Of a stretch of DNA of 64,000 nt, positions 35,231-44,089 are shown piece by piece. The notes below the pieces were generated by a model. It was given only the letters and a program-made list of their open reading frames with translations. It had not been told where the DNA came from and searched no databases. Positions within the stretch are counted from its first letter, which is position 1. Every line of letters starts with the position of its first letter. This stretch comes from Schaalia canis (GTDB taxonomy: Bacteria > Actinomycetota > Actinomycetes > Actinomycetales > Actinomycetaceae): positions 1 through 64,000 of the forward strand of contig NZ_RQZF01000010.1 of assembly GCF_003858455.1 (NCBI RefSeq), written 5' to 3'. The position numbers and the translations under genes were made by a program.

Positions 35231-36657
35231 ACGCTGATACCACTCCTGATACTCAGCTTTCACGCGCTAGCGCCCTTGTCATGGCTGTGGTGAGCGTGGC
35301 GGCAGTCGTGCTGGCTATCATCCTGACCGGCCCCATCGCATCCCCATCCACCACTGCAGCAGGCAGTGGTGCCCACGGTGCGAGCCCACAAACGGTCACC
35401 CCCACAGGGCAAACAACCCATGTGGAGGTGTCAATCCGCGGCATGGCTTTCGTGCCATCCCGTGTTGAGGTTCCAGCAGGGAATGCCCTCCACCTCACCA
35501 TCCGCAACGAAGGCGATCAGCGCCACGATCTTGTTTTTGCCAATGGAGCGACCACCGGCCAGATTTCCCCAGGGGCAAGCGTTGAACTCACCCTTGACCC
35601 TCTGGGCGCGGACCTCCAAGGATGGTGTTCTCTCCCCGGCCACCGGGCGGCAGGCATGACCTTCGATGTGATCGTCACGGGGGCAGCGGCTACTGGCTCC
35701 TCTTCACAAACTCCGCCATCGGCTGACAATCACGCACACGGGCATGCGCACGGGGCGGTGGCCTCGTCAGCGGGGGTGCCCACCATGCATGAACTCATGG
35801 AATACAACACAACCATCACCCCCTACCCAGCAGCCCTAGCGCCCGCGCCCGCAGAGAAAACTCACCACATTACCTTGCGCGCCTCCGAACACATGGATCT
35901 TCTTGCCCCCGGTGTTGAGCGCGCCGTGTGGAGTTTCAATGGCATTACTCCTGGGCCGATCTTGCGCGGCAAAGTGGGCGACACCTTCCACATCACTCTC
36001 ATTAACGATGGGACGATGGGCCATTCCATTGACTTCCATGCCGGCGACATCGCCCCCGATCAGGTAATGCGCACGATTGAGCCGGGTGAAAGCCTCGAAT
36101 ACGTTTTTGAGGCCAAACGCGCAGGTATTTGGATGTACCACTGCTCCACCGCCCCCATGTCGCTTCACATTGCTACCGGCATGCACGGTGCGGTCATTAT
36201 CGACCCCACCGACCTGGATCCCGTGGACCGCGAATACGCGCTGGTTGCCAGCGAACTTTATCTCGGCGGCGAGGGTGGGGCCGCCAACCCCGCCAAGCTT
36301 GCAGCACTGGCCCCAGACCTGGCCACCTTCAATGGGCGTCCCTTCCAGTACACCGCCCACCCTCTTGAAGCCAAGGTGGGGGAGACTGTGCGCATGTGGG
36401 TGCTGAATGCCGGCCCAAATATCACAACGGCCTTCCACGTTGTCGGCACCCAATTCGATACGGTGTGGGCTGAAGGCGATTACCTCATTCGAGGACGAGG
36501 CGCGGGCGGCGGAGGGTCGCAGGTGTTACCACTCGTTGCGGCTGAGGGCGGTTTCGTTGAGTTCACACCGACGGAGCCGGGGACCTACACCTTCGTTAAC
36601 CACGTGATGAGCGTGGCAGAAAAGGGCGCCCACGGGGTGTTGAAGGTGAGCGAGTAA
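35227..36657 (+). CDS. nirK: Copper-containing nitrite reductase-like protein with extra N-terminal cupredoxin
   Basis: 476 residues. N-terminal membrane anchor (~15-40). First cupredoxin domain (~60-145) with type 1 copper ligands suggested by RHDLVF and GWCSLPGHRAAGM. Then two NirK cupredoxin domains: SIDFHAGD (Asp and His of the catalytic centre), YHCSTAPMSLHIATGMHGA (type 2 His, type 1 Cys, His and Met) and TAFHVVGTQFDTVW (type 2 His). All expected copper ligands appear present. It probably reduces nitrite to NO outside the membrane, with the extra cupredoxin as built-in electron donor. A related multicopper oxidase cannot be fully excluded. Confidence 0.86.
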   Translation: MNADTTPDTQLSRASALVMAVVSVAAVVLAIILTGPIASPSTTAAGSGAHGASPQTVTPTGQTTHVEVSIRGMAFVPSRVEVPAGNALHLTIRNEGDQRHDLVFANGATTGQISPGASVELTLDPLGADLQGWCSLPGHRAAGMTFDVIVTGAAATGSSSQTPPSADNHAHGHAHGAVASSAGVPTMHELMEYNTTITPYPAALAPAPAEKTHHITLRASEHMDLLAPGVERAVWSFNGITPGPILRGKVGDTFHITLINDGTMGHSIDFHAGDIAPDQVMRTIEPGESLEYVFEAKRAGIWMYHCSTAPMSLHIATGMHGAVIIDPTDLDPVDREYALVASELYLGGEGGAANPAKLAALAPDLATFNGRPFQYTAHPLEAKVGETVRMWVLNAGPNITTAFHVVGTQFDTVWAEGDYLIRGRGAGGGGSQVLPLVAAEGGFVEFTPTEPGTYTFVNHVMSVAEKGAHGVLKVSE

Positions 36658-36733
36658 AAGCGCAGCCGAAGGTGACCGATTCCGCCAATTTACGCCTATA
36701 AGCGGGCATTGAAGGCGAGTACGATAGAACCTC

Positions 36734-37990
36734 GTGCTCGCAAACTACGCAGAAGTCCTCACACTCCCCGGCGCGTGGCGTTTCTCCCTTGCTGGAGCCA
36801 TTCTGCGTATGCCCATGTCGATGGTGGGCATCTCAATGATTCTCACCGTCAAAGCCGCCTACGGGAACTACACGCTGGCGGGCCTTGTTGTTGCCGTCAG
36901 CATTGTGGGGACTTCCGTGTGCGCGCCGATTCTTGCGCGGATGGTTGACCGCTATGGTCAGCGCAAGGTCATGCTTCCGTCCCTGGTGATCTGCGCAGTA
37001 TCTTTAGCGGTCTTTTCTGTGGCGAGCCTGTGGGTAGCGCCCGTGTGGGTGGTCTTTGTGGCGTCCGCACTTTCTGGCGCGACCTGGGGTGCGCCGGGCG
37101 CCCTCGTGCGTTCCCGCTGGTCAACGGTGGTGCAAGAACCTCGCCAATTAACTGCCGCCTACGCTTTGGAAGCGGCAGTTGATGAGTTTGTGTTCGTGGT
37201 GGGCCCGATTGTTGCGACGATGGTGGGCACGGCCCTTCACCCGGCAACGGGTTTGATCCTGTCGATTCTTTTTATCACTATCGGCTCTGTGGGGTTCTTT
37301 TCGCAGGTCGATACTGAGCCGCCCATCGTTCACGTTGACCGCACGCAGCGTGCCGGCACTGTTATTACCCACCCGGTTGTCATTGGCCTTGCTTTGACCT
37401 ATGTGGGTGCGGGGGCGATGTTTGGTGCCACCGATGTTTCGGTTGTGGCATTCACTGAGGAAAACATGCAGCCAGCTTTGGCGGGCGTCTTGCTGGGGAT
37501 CTTCGCTTTTGGCTCGCTGGTCGCCGCATTGATTTACGGCGCGCGCACATGGCGTCAACCCTTGTGGAAGCTTTTCGGCATGGGTGTTGTGGCTTTGGCG
37601 CTGGGAACGTCGAGCTTCCTGCTGGCAACGAATATGTGGGTCTTAGGCCTGGCCATGTTGGTGACGGGCCTGACGATCGCTCCGACGATGACGAATGTCA
37701 ACATGATTATTGCCAAGGTTGTCCCCTCTGGGCAGCTCACCGAGGGATTGACGTGGATGAGTACCGCTATGAATATTGGTGTTTCCCTGGGGTCGATGCT
37801 GTCAGGGCGCTGGGTTGACGCCAATGGGGCCGCAGGTGGTTTCTGGGTGGTGATGGCATTCGCCTGGATCATGGTTGTGCTGATGATTGTGGGGCTGCCA
37901 AGTTTGCGCCGTCACACGGTGAGTGCCGAGCGGGCCTCCCACCTGCCTGCGATTGAGAATGACGGGGAGCACTCAGGCGAGGATCACTGA
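36734..37990 (+). CDS. MFS transporter
   Basis: 418 residues with twelve hydrophobic segments and the MFS loop motif DRYGQRKVM between segments 2 and 3. A central cytoplasmic loop (QVDTEPPIVHVDRTQRAG) separates the halves. The start is GTG 36734, 8 bases after TACGAT (36720-36725) and without a Shine-Dalgarno, so the mRNA is probably leaderless. Substrate unknown; it resembles drug-efflux or nucleoside-type permeases of actinobacteria. No obvious partner gene. Confidence 0.87.
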   Translation: MLANYAEVLTLPGAWRFSLAGAILRMPMSMVGISMILTVKAAYGNYTLAGLVVAVSIVGTSVCAPILARMVDRYGQRKVMLPSLVICAVSLAVFSVASLWVAPVWVVFVASALSGATWGAPGALVRSRWSTVVQEPRQLTAAYALEAAVDEFVFVVGPIVATMVGTALHPATGLILSILFITIGSVGFFSQVDTEPPIVHVDRTQRAGTVITHPVVIGLALTYVGAGAMFGATDVSVVAFTEENMQPALAGVLLGIFAFGSLVAALIYGARTWRQPLWKLFGMGVVALALGTSSFLLATNMWVLGLAMLVTGLTIAPTMTNVNMIIAKVVPSGQLTEGLTWMSTAMNIGVSLGSMLSGRWVDANGAAGGFWVVMAFAWIMVVLMIVGLPSLRRHTVSAERASHLPAIENDGEHSGEDH

Positions 37991-38149
37991 GTGCGGGAGA
38001 GTTTTGGGGATTCCTTTTGTGGGCTGGTGTCGACGATTGTCGATCTAGGGCACAATTAAGGAAGCGCGTTACTGCTGATGGCCTGTGATGAATGTGCGTG
38101 GGCGTGACAGTAGGGCCGCTTGTGTACCGATGATGGAAGAGGGAGAGCT

Positions 38150-39376
38150 GTGGTTCGGTCGAAGTTCTTGATCGATGATGTTACCCCTTCACCCATTTTG
38201 ACCTCGGTTAATGCGGTTGGTGAGCGTTTTAATACCGTCTTGGCCAGGGTGCTTCAACGATTCGGATACGATTCGGGCATTGTTGGTTTTGGCGGCTATG
38301 GTTCCTGCGATAGTGCGCGCGTGTTGGGGCGTGTCATTATGGCCCGCACGCACGATCAGCGTCGTTGGTTGAGTGAGCGGCGAGGGTGGCGTCAATTCTT
38401 TGACGCCCAGGTGCCTCGTGAGCCAGTCGCCGTGACGATCGGGCGGGCGCGCGTTGTGACGGCTGCTGATCGTGGCGGATATGTTGATCTGGTCTGTGAA
38501 GGGCATGGTCTGACACCTGGCTGGCACACGGCGTGGATTCAACCGCTGTCCAGGGAGCAGGTGCGTGAGTGTCCCTCTTTGAGCGCCCTTCCTTGTGCTG
38601 TGTCTGCTGCCTCTGATAACGAGGCTGCCGCAGGGGAAGTCACCTCCGCTGTTGAGCCCGCTGCGTGGGTGGATATTGACGGTGTCCGTATTGATGCTGG
38701 CCGCGCTGTGCCGGTGGCGGTGCGGGTTGTTGGTGATGCTGAGCGTTTCGGGGTTGTCTCTGACATTGATGACACGGTGATTGTGTCGATGGTGCCGCGT
38801 CCTTTCGTGGCTGCTCGGCACGCCTTGATTGATCGGGTGGCTGCCCGTGAGGCTGTGCCTGGCATGGCGAAGTTGCTGACGTATCTTTCGCAGCGTGCAG
38901 CCCGTGATGCCGGTGAACCTCTTGAGGGTGTGCCCGCGCCGACGGTGTATGTGTCAACCGGTGCGTGGAATGTTGTGCCGACGGTGCGTGAGTTCATGGG
39001 AAGGGTCCACTTTCCGCGGGGCGCGTATTTGATGACTGATTTTGGCCCATCGAATACCGGGTGGTTCCGCTCAGGCCGAGAGCATAAACGCCGTGAGTTG
39101 AGGCGTTTGGCGGCGGATTTGCCGCATATGCGCTGGTTCTTAGTTGGTGATGACGGGCAGCGTGATCCTGAGATTTATGCCGAGTTTGCCCGCGAGTTTC
39201 CCCAGCATGTTGCTGGTATTGCCATTCGTTCACTGTCGAGTCGGGAGCAGTTCCTTGCTCACGGAACGCTGTCGTCGTTGTTCCCCGATGCCTTGCGTGA
39301 TGTGCCAGAGGGGATTCCGGTTTGGTTTGGCGAGGACGGATTCCGCTTGCACGAGCAGGTGAAAGCGGCAGAATAG
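38150..39376 (+). CDS. App1-family (DUF2183) phosphatase-domain protein
   Basis: 408 residues from the GTG at 38150, chosen for the purine-rich GGAAGAGGGAGA just upstream. The C-terminal half is the App1/DUF2183 HAD-like domain: catalytic DxDxT-type motif VVSDIDDTVIVSM, VYVSTGAWNVVPTVREFM, and FLVGDDGQRDPEIYAEF. Yeast App1p is a phosphatidate phosphatase; bacterial members are presumed phosphatases with unknown substrate. The N-terminal half (~1-200) is strand-rich and matches the extension usual in bacterial homologues. No membrane segment is visible. Confidence 0.88.
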   Translation: MVRSKFLIDDVTPSPILTSVNAVGERFNTVLARVLQRFGYDSGIVGFGGYGSCDSARVLGRVIMARTHDQRRWLSERRGWRQFFDAQVPREPVAVTIGRARVVTAADRGGYVDLVCEGHGLTPGWHTAWIQPLSREQVRECPSLSALPCAVSAASDNEAAAGEVTSAVEPAAWVDIDGVRIDAGRAVPVAVRVVGDAERFGVVSDIDDTVIVSMVPRPFVAARHALIDRVAAREAVPGMAKLLTYLSQRAARDAGEPLEGVPAPTVYVSTGAWNVVPTVREFMGRVHFPRGAYLMTDFGPSNTGWFRSGREHKRRELRRLAADLPHMRWFLVGDDGQRDPEIYAEFAREFPQHVAGIAIRSLSSREQFLAHGTLSSLFPDALRDVPEGIPVWFGEDGFRLHEQVKAAE

Positions 39377-39437
39377 CGACAGAGGGCCGGAAAGGTACTT
39401 CGGTACTGTTATTTCCTGGCCGCCCAACTCAAGCGCT

Positions 39438-39570
39438 CTACTGTAACACCGTTACAGTAGTGTGACAGTAGCGGAAAGGCACCCCAACTTTTCCGCACTA
39501 TTTCGCCTTTTTGGACTTTCACTGCTGTAACACCGAGGCGTTACAGCTCGTTACAGTAGGCCCCTTACAG
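39438..39570. promoter_or_regulatory. Cluster of GTTACAG palindromes (operator array)
   Basis: CTACTGTAAC-acc-GTTACAGTAG (39438-39460) is a perfect 10-base-arm palindrome. GCTGTAAC (39524-39531) and GTTACAGC (39540-39547) form a second with an 8-base spacer. Further half-sites are GTTACAGTAG (39550-39559) and TTACAG (39565-39570), plus a weak TGACAGTAG near 39462. The array ends about 60 bases before the -10-like TAGGCT of the fusion gene. No regulator gene is adjacent. Confidence 0.75.
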
Positions 39571-39630
39571 GGTGTTAAAGCGGGGGGGGAAGCAGCCTTT
39601 TTGTCCCTGTCGCCTGTCCTACTCACCCAC

Positions 39631-39643
39631 TAGGCTTGGACCT
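39631..39643 (+). promoter_or_regulatory. -10 element of a leaderless promoter
   Basis: TAGGCT (39631-39636) followed by seven bases and then the ATG at 39644, with no Shine-Dalgarno. The spacing predicts transcription starting at or next to the start codon. Confidence 0.5.
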
Positions 39644-41854
39644 ATGACAGTGCTCAAAGATCGTGCGCTTGGTTGTCTGTATGGTCTGGCCCTGGGGGAT
39701 GCTCTGGGAATGCCGACGCAATCCCTCTCTCCTGACCTCATTGTTCACACCTATGGCCCGGTTGTCGGCCTACTGGCAGGCGCGGATATTCAACCCTACG
39801 CGCCGGGCCTGCCCGCCGGGACTGTCACTGATGACACCGAGCAGGCTTTGATTGTCGCAGACCTGTTGATCGGGGGCGGCGGACATATTGCTCCCGAGGC
39901 TTTGGCCCATTCCCTGCTGGCGTGGGAGCAACAGATGTGCGAGCGGGGCTCCCATGATTTGCTTGGCCCCTCAACGAAGGCGGCTTTGGAGCAGGTGCGC
40001 GCTGGCGCTGACCCGCGCACGACGGGCACCTCGGGCACAACCAACGGTGCCGCTATGCGGGTGGCTCCCGTTGGTATTGCCTGGGATACCGGAGATACGG
40101 ACGCCCTCCTTGATGCGGTCTATGAATCGTGTCTGGTCACGCACAATACGCGTCAAGGTTTTGAGGGGGCGGCAGTTGTTGCCCTTGCGGTGAGCGCGCT
40201 TCTTGACGGCCAGACCTTACCTGACGCCCTTTATTGGGCCGTTGACGAGGTTGAAGCCGCCCAGTCGATTAATCCTCGCGGCGAGTGGGCCGAGGGCGCC
40301 TCGGTATTGACGCGTGCGCGTTGGGCTTTGAGTTTGGTGATGGCGGCGCGTAGTTCCTCCATGCAGGAGGTGCAGGCCATTATGAGTGCCTTGCGTGACT
40401 TGATTGGGACGTCGGTGGCGACGGCTGAAGCAGTGCCCTGTGCTCTGGCGTTGGCGTCTTTTTACGCGGATCGCCCGTTGGATGGCCTGCTTGCGGCTGC
40501 GAATCTTGGTGGGGATACGGATACGATTGGCGCGATTGCTGGGGCTCTTCTGGGGGCGGCGAATGGGTATGTGCTTCTCCCGCCAGACTTATTGGACGAG
40601 GTCACCGCTGTCAATGACCTGGATATTGAAGGCATTGTTGACGCTTTGTTGGCGGTGCGTGAAGCCCAGGGGCTCCCCTCAGCCTTGAGGGCGGGGGAGG
40701 ACGGGTGGAAAGCTCCTGAACTACACGATGATGGTGACGACGTCATCACCGATGATGAGGACACCGGCGATCACGATAAAGTCGTTGGCAGCAGCGTTGA
40801 CGTTGTTGACGGTGTGCTCGGCCGCGTCCACTACACGGGCCAGGTCATTGTTGACCTGACGATGACGGTCGATCATCTGCCGGAAAAGGGTGGCGATATT
40901 TTTGCTTCCTCTCATCAGATGTGTGTCGGCGGTGGCTTTAATGTCATTTACGCTGCGCGCCAAATGGGCGCGAAGGTGATTCATCATGGGGCGCTCGGTG
41001 AAGGTCCAATGGCTGATGCTGCGCGCGCTGCCCTCAACGCTGAGGGGGTGACTCATCATGGCCCGACCATTCCTGGTGTTGACACCGGTTATTGCGTGGC
41101 ATTGACCGAGCCTGATGCGGAACGGAGCTTTGTGTCGACGGTGGGAGCCGAGGCTGAGGTGCCCGAGGGGGCATGGGATGCTCTTTCTTTTCATGAGGGT
41201 GACGTGCTCCATCTGTGCGGCTATTCCCTCTATCACCCGCGCACGCGCGCCGAGGTTGAACGTCTCGTGCGCCGTCTTCAGACGGCGGCGACCATGCCGC
41301 GTGCTGTCCTGTTTGACGTCGGTCCCATGATTGGCGAGGCTCCCGCTGACACGCTCGCGCTTATCGGCGGTATTCGGCCGCTGTGGTCGATTAACGAGCG
41401 TGAAGCGTACATTTTGGCCCGTCGATTGCTGGTAGAAGGCTGGCGGACCGATGGTGATGAAGCTGCGCTGACGGAGTTGGCAGCGTTATTGGGCGAGGAT
41501 AAAGCGCCCGCCGCAGGCGGTGCTCAGGTCAACCTTTCGGTGATGGCTGAGGCGTTGAGTCGGGCGTTGGGCGCGCCCGTATTAGTGCGCGCCGGTCAGC
41601 AGGGGGCCTGGTGGGCCCATGAAGGAGAGGTTGTGGCGATTCCGACGCCTTCTGTGACGCCCGTGGATTCTAACGGTGCAGGCGATGCCCATGCGGGTGC
41701 CCTGTGTGCAGCATTGGCGGCGGGGGAGAGTTGGCAGAGGGCGTTACTTGTGGCTAATTGCGCTGGGGCGCTGTCGACACAGTTTCATGGACCGGCAACC
41801 TGTCCTTCGCGGGCTGAGGTTGAAAGCTGTGCTGCGGAGTTGATGAGGGATTAA
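39644..41854 (+). CDS. ADP-ribosylglycohydrolase / PfkB kinase fusion (YegU-YegV-like)
   Basis: 736 residues. Residues 1-~350 are a DraG/ADP-ribosylglycohydrolase domain with both metal sites: GTVTDDTEQ and LGGDTDTIGAIAG. A short acidic Asp/His linker (HDDGDDVITDDEDTGDHD) joins it to a PfkB sugar kinase (residues ~400-736) with CVGGGFNVIYAARQMGA and the catalytic DSNGAGDAHAGAL. In E. coli the separate neighbours yegU and yegV encode the same two activities beside a nucleoside transporter gene, so the fused enzyme probably cleaves an N-glycosidic bond of a ribosylated compound and phosphorylates the freed sugar. That substrate idea is inference. Confidence 0.9.
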   Translation: MTVLKDRALGCLYGLALGDALGMPTQSLSPDLIVHTYGPVVGLLAGADIQPYAPGLPAGTVTDDTEQALIVADLLIGGGGHIAPEALAHSLLAWEQQMCERGSHDLLGPSTKAALEQVRAGADPRTTGTSGTTNGAAMRVAPVGIAWDTGDTDALLDAVYESCLVTHNTRQGFEGAAVVALAVSALLDGQTLPDALYWAVDEVEAAQSINPRGEWAEGASVLTRARWALSLVMAARSSSMQEVQAIMSALRDLIGTSVATAEAVPCALALASFYADRPLDGLLAAANLGGDTDTIGAIAGALLGAANGYVLLPPDLLDEVTAVNDLDIEGIVDALLAVREAQGLPSALRAGEDGWKAPELHDDGDDVITDDEDTGDHDKVVGSSVDVVDGVLGRVHYTGQVIVDLTMTVDHLPEKGGDIFASSHQMCVGGGFNVIYAARQMGAKVIHHGALGEGPMADAARAALNAEGVTHHGPTIPGVDTGYCVALTEPDAERSFVSTVGAEAEVPEGAWDALSFHEGDVLHLCGYSLYHPRTRAEVERLVRRLQTAATMPRAVLFDVGPMIGEAPADTLALIGGIRPLWSINEREAYILARRLLVEGWRTDGDEAALTELAALLGEDKAPAAGGAQVNLSVMAEALSRALGAPVLVRAGQQGAWWAHEGEVVAIPTPSVTPVDSNGAGDAHAGALCAALAAGESWQRALLVANCAGALSTQFHGPATCPSRAEVESCAAELMRD

Positions 41855-42136
41855 CTCAGAGAAGAAAACGGGCACGGGTGTTTGCGCTCGTCAGTGGACA
41901 ATGTAAAAGAAGGCTGTGGTTCGCGTTACATAATTATGCGCGAGATTAAAGCATCTCTGAAATCCAAATGGCTTTTGATCTGCGATGTTACCCTTTCGTG
42001 ACACATTGTAACCAGACCGTGATGCACGCATCGTGAAACAAAAAGACGCATATTTTTACGATCTGCATAGACTTCATCAGGTATCTGGCGAATATGCCCA
42101 GACGTTTTAGTCCCCAGCATTCAGAAGGAGTTCCAC
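41855..42136 (+). promoter_or_regulatory. Promoter region of the oligopeptide operon
   Basis: No gene seen. Short palindromes are present: CATAATTATG near 41930 and GATGCACGCATC near 42020. AGAAGGAG (42122-42129) is a strong ribosome site for the binding-protein gene. The GATGC palindrome is a possible LacI-type operator, but the link to the LacI gene downstream is only a guess. Confidence 0.4.
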
Positions 42137-43762
42137 ATGAGCTTCAAGAAGTCTTGGCTGGCAGTTCCTGCAGTTCTGGCCCTCACGCTCACCGCGTGCT
42201 CGGGCGGCGCAGGCTCTGCTGATCAGTCCGGCGCATCTGCCGCACCCGCAGGCGACGTCGTTGCCGGCGATCCCATCCGCACCAATGGCTCCGAGCCCCA
42301 GCACCCGCTGCTGCCGGGTCTGACCACCGAAACCGGTGGCGGCAAGGTTCTCGACGCCACCGGCGCTGGCCTCGTCTACTACGACGCAAAGGGCGAAACC
42401 CACAACGAACTCGCCGAGTCCATCGAGTCTTCCGATAACATCACCTGGACCATCAAGGTCAAGGAAGGCAAGAAGTTCTCCGACGGCTCCGACATCAAGG
42501 CAAAGAACTTCGTTGACGCCTGGGTGCTGGTTGGCGCTGAAAACCAGGACAACGCCTTCTTCTTCGAGCCCGTTAAGGGCTACGACGACAAGGGTGAAAA
42601 GCACGACCTCGCTCAGGGCATCAAGCTCGTTGACGACTACACCTTCACCGTTGAGCTGAAGCAGGCCGAGGCTGACTTCCCCGCACGTCTGGGCTACTCC
42701 GTCTTCCAGCCCCTGGCTGACGCCGCCCTGGCTGACATGGACGCTCAGGGTGAAAACCCCATCGCCTCCGGCCCCTACATGCTGGCTGAGAACGGCTGGG
42801 AGCACAACGTTCAGATCAAGCTTGTTCCCAACCCCCACTACGACGGCGACCGCGTTGCAAAGAACGCCGGCCTGAACATCGTCATCTACAACGACATGGA
42901 TGCCGCCTACAACGACCTCCAGGGTGGCAACCTTGACGTCCTCGACGCCATCCCCACCTCCGCATTCGACACCTTCCAGAGCGAATTCGAAGGCCGCTCC
43001 GTCATTCAGGGCGCAGCAGTGTTCCAGTCCTTCGCCATTCCTCAGAAGGGCCACTTCGCAGGTGAAGAAGGCAAGCTTCGCCGTCAGGCCATCTCCATGG
43101 CCATCAACCGCGATGAGCTCGTGAAGGCCCTCTTCAACGACACCCGTAAGCCCGCCAAGGACTTCACCTCCCCCGTCGTCGCAGGCTACAACGACGCCAT
43201 CCCCGGCAACGAGGTCCTCACCTTCAACCCCGAAAAGGCCAAGGAACTGTGGGCACAGGCTGACGCCATGACCCCCTTCTCCGGCAAGTTCGAAATCGCC
43301 TACAACGGCGATGGTGGCCACAAGGACTGGGTTGACGCTGTTACCAACATGCTGCGTAACAACCTCGGTATCGAGGCTGAGGGCAAGTCCTTCCCCGACT
43401 TCAAGTCCTTCCGCAACGAGATCACTGAGCGTCGTATCGAGACCGCATTCCGTACCGGCTGGCAGGGTGACTACCCCTCGAAGTTCAACTTCCTCGGCCC
43501 GCTCTACGGCACCACCGGTTCCTCCAACGACACCGGTTACTCCAACCCCAAGTTCGATGAGCTTCTGACCAAGGCTGCAGGTTCGGCTTCCCTCGACGAA
43601 GCCAACAAGATCCTCGACGAGGCTCAGCAGATCCTCTTCCAGGACATGCCGGTTATCCCCACCTGGTACGGTGGCGCATCGGCAGCATGGAGCGATTCCG
43701 TTGACAATGTTGAGATCAACTGGAAGTCCGTTCCTGAGTACCACAACATCACTCGTAAGTGA
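42137..43762 (+). CDS. oppA: Oligopeptide ABC transporter substrate-binding lipoprotein
   Basis: 541 residues. Signal peptide with lipobox LTLTACSGG near residue 21. SBP_bac_5 family fold: VVAGDPIRTNGSEPQHPLLPG, LAESIESSDNITWTIKVKEGKKFSDGSDI, FVDAWVLVGAENQDNA and the C-terminal IPTWYGGASAAWSD. It binds peptides outside the cell. Codon use is strongly biased to C-ending codons, suggesting high expression. It is followed by two hairpins before the permease gene, consistent with more binding protein than permease being made. Confidence 0.94.
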   Translation: MSFKKSWLAVPAVLALTLTACSGGAGSADQSGASAAPAGDVVAGDPIRTNGSEPQHPLLPGLTTETGGGKVLDATGAGLVYYDAKGETHNELAESIESSDNITWTIKVKEGKKFSDGSDIKAKNFVDAWVLVGAENQDNAFFFEPVKGYDDKGEKHDLAQGIKLVDDYTFTVELKQAEADFPARLGYSVFQPLADAALADMDAQGENPIASGPYMLAENGWEHNVQIKLVPNPHYDGDRVAKNAGLNIVIYNDMDAAYNDLQGGNLDVLDAIPTSAFDTFQSEFEGRSVIQGAAVFQSFAIPQKGHFAGEEGKLRRQAISMAINRDELVKALFNDTRKPAKDFTSPVVAGYNDAIPGNEVLTFNPEKAKELWAQADAMTPFSGKFEIAYNGDGGHKDWVDAVTNMLRNNLGIEAEGKSFPDFKSFRNEITERRIETAFRTGWQGDYPSKFNFLGPLYGTTGSSNDTGYSNPKFDELLTKAAGSASLDEANKILDEAQQILFQDMPVIPTWYGGASAAWSDSVDNVEINWKSVPEYHNITRK

Positions 43763-43809
43763 GTGAGCGCAGCCAAGGGCTGCACACCGGCTGACGCCGA
43801 AACCTGAAC

Positions 43810-43844
43810 GGTATGGCGGGCGGGGTTATCCCGCCCGCCATACC
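43810..43844 (+). terminator. Hairpin between binding-protein and permease genes
   Basis: GGTATGGCGGGCGGG and CCCGCCCGCCATACC, exact 15-base arms with a 5-base loop and no T-run. Probably a 3' stabiliser or partial terminator that uncouples the abundant binding protein from the permeases. Confidence 0.7.
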
Positions 43845-43855
43845 GCGCACTTGAG

Positions 43856-43881
43856 ATGAGTCCCTGTGTTTGGGGACTCAT
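43856..43881 (+). repeat. Second hairpin in the oppA-oppB gap
   Basis: ATGAGTCCC (43856-43864) and GGGACTCAT (43873-43881), exact 9-base arms with an 8-base loop. It lies 11 bases after the first hairpin. The remaining ~200 bases to the permease start show no gene and may hold a second promoter. Confidence 0.6.
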
Positions 43882-44089
43882 TAACTCGCAATTTACTGGT
43901 CGTTTGCATAAAATCGCTTCTGGACTGCCTTCTTATGGCGATTCAGACCATGAGTGGATACCCATCCACACACGACATGAGGATCATGTCCTACCGAATT
44001 GTTTGGCCCCATCAGCCACAACATTCTGCTCATGAGAACCGTGGGTTCTTCAGGCGCATGTAGGACGTCATCCAGTAAGGAACTCACCC

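Noticed and set aside
42107-43744. 545-residue minus-strand open frame over oppA
   Set aside because: Gly/Val/Leu/Glu-rich antisense shadow of the strongly codon-biased oppA gene; no domain.
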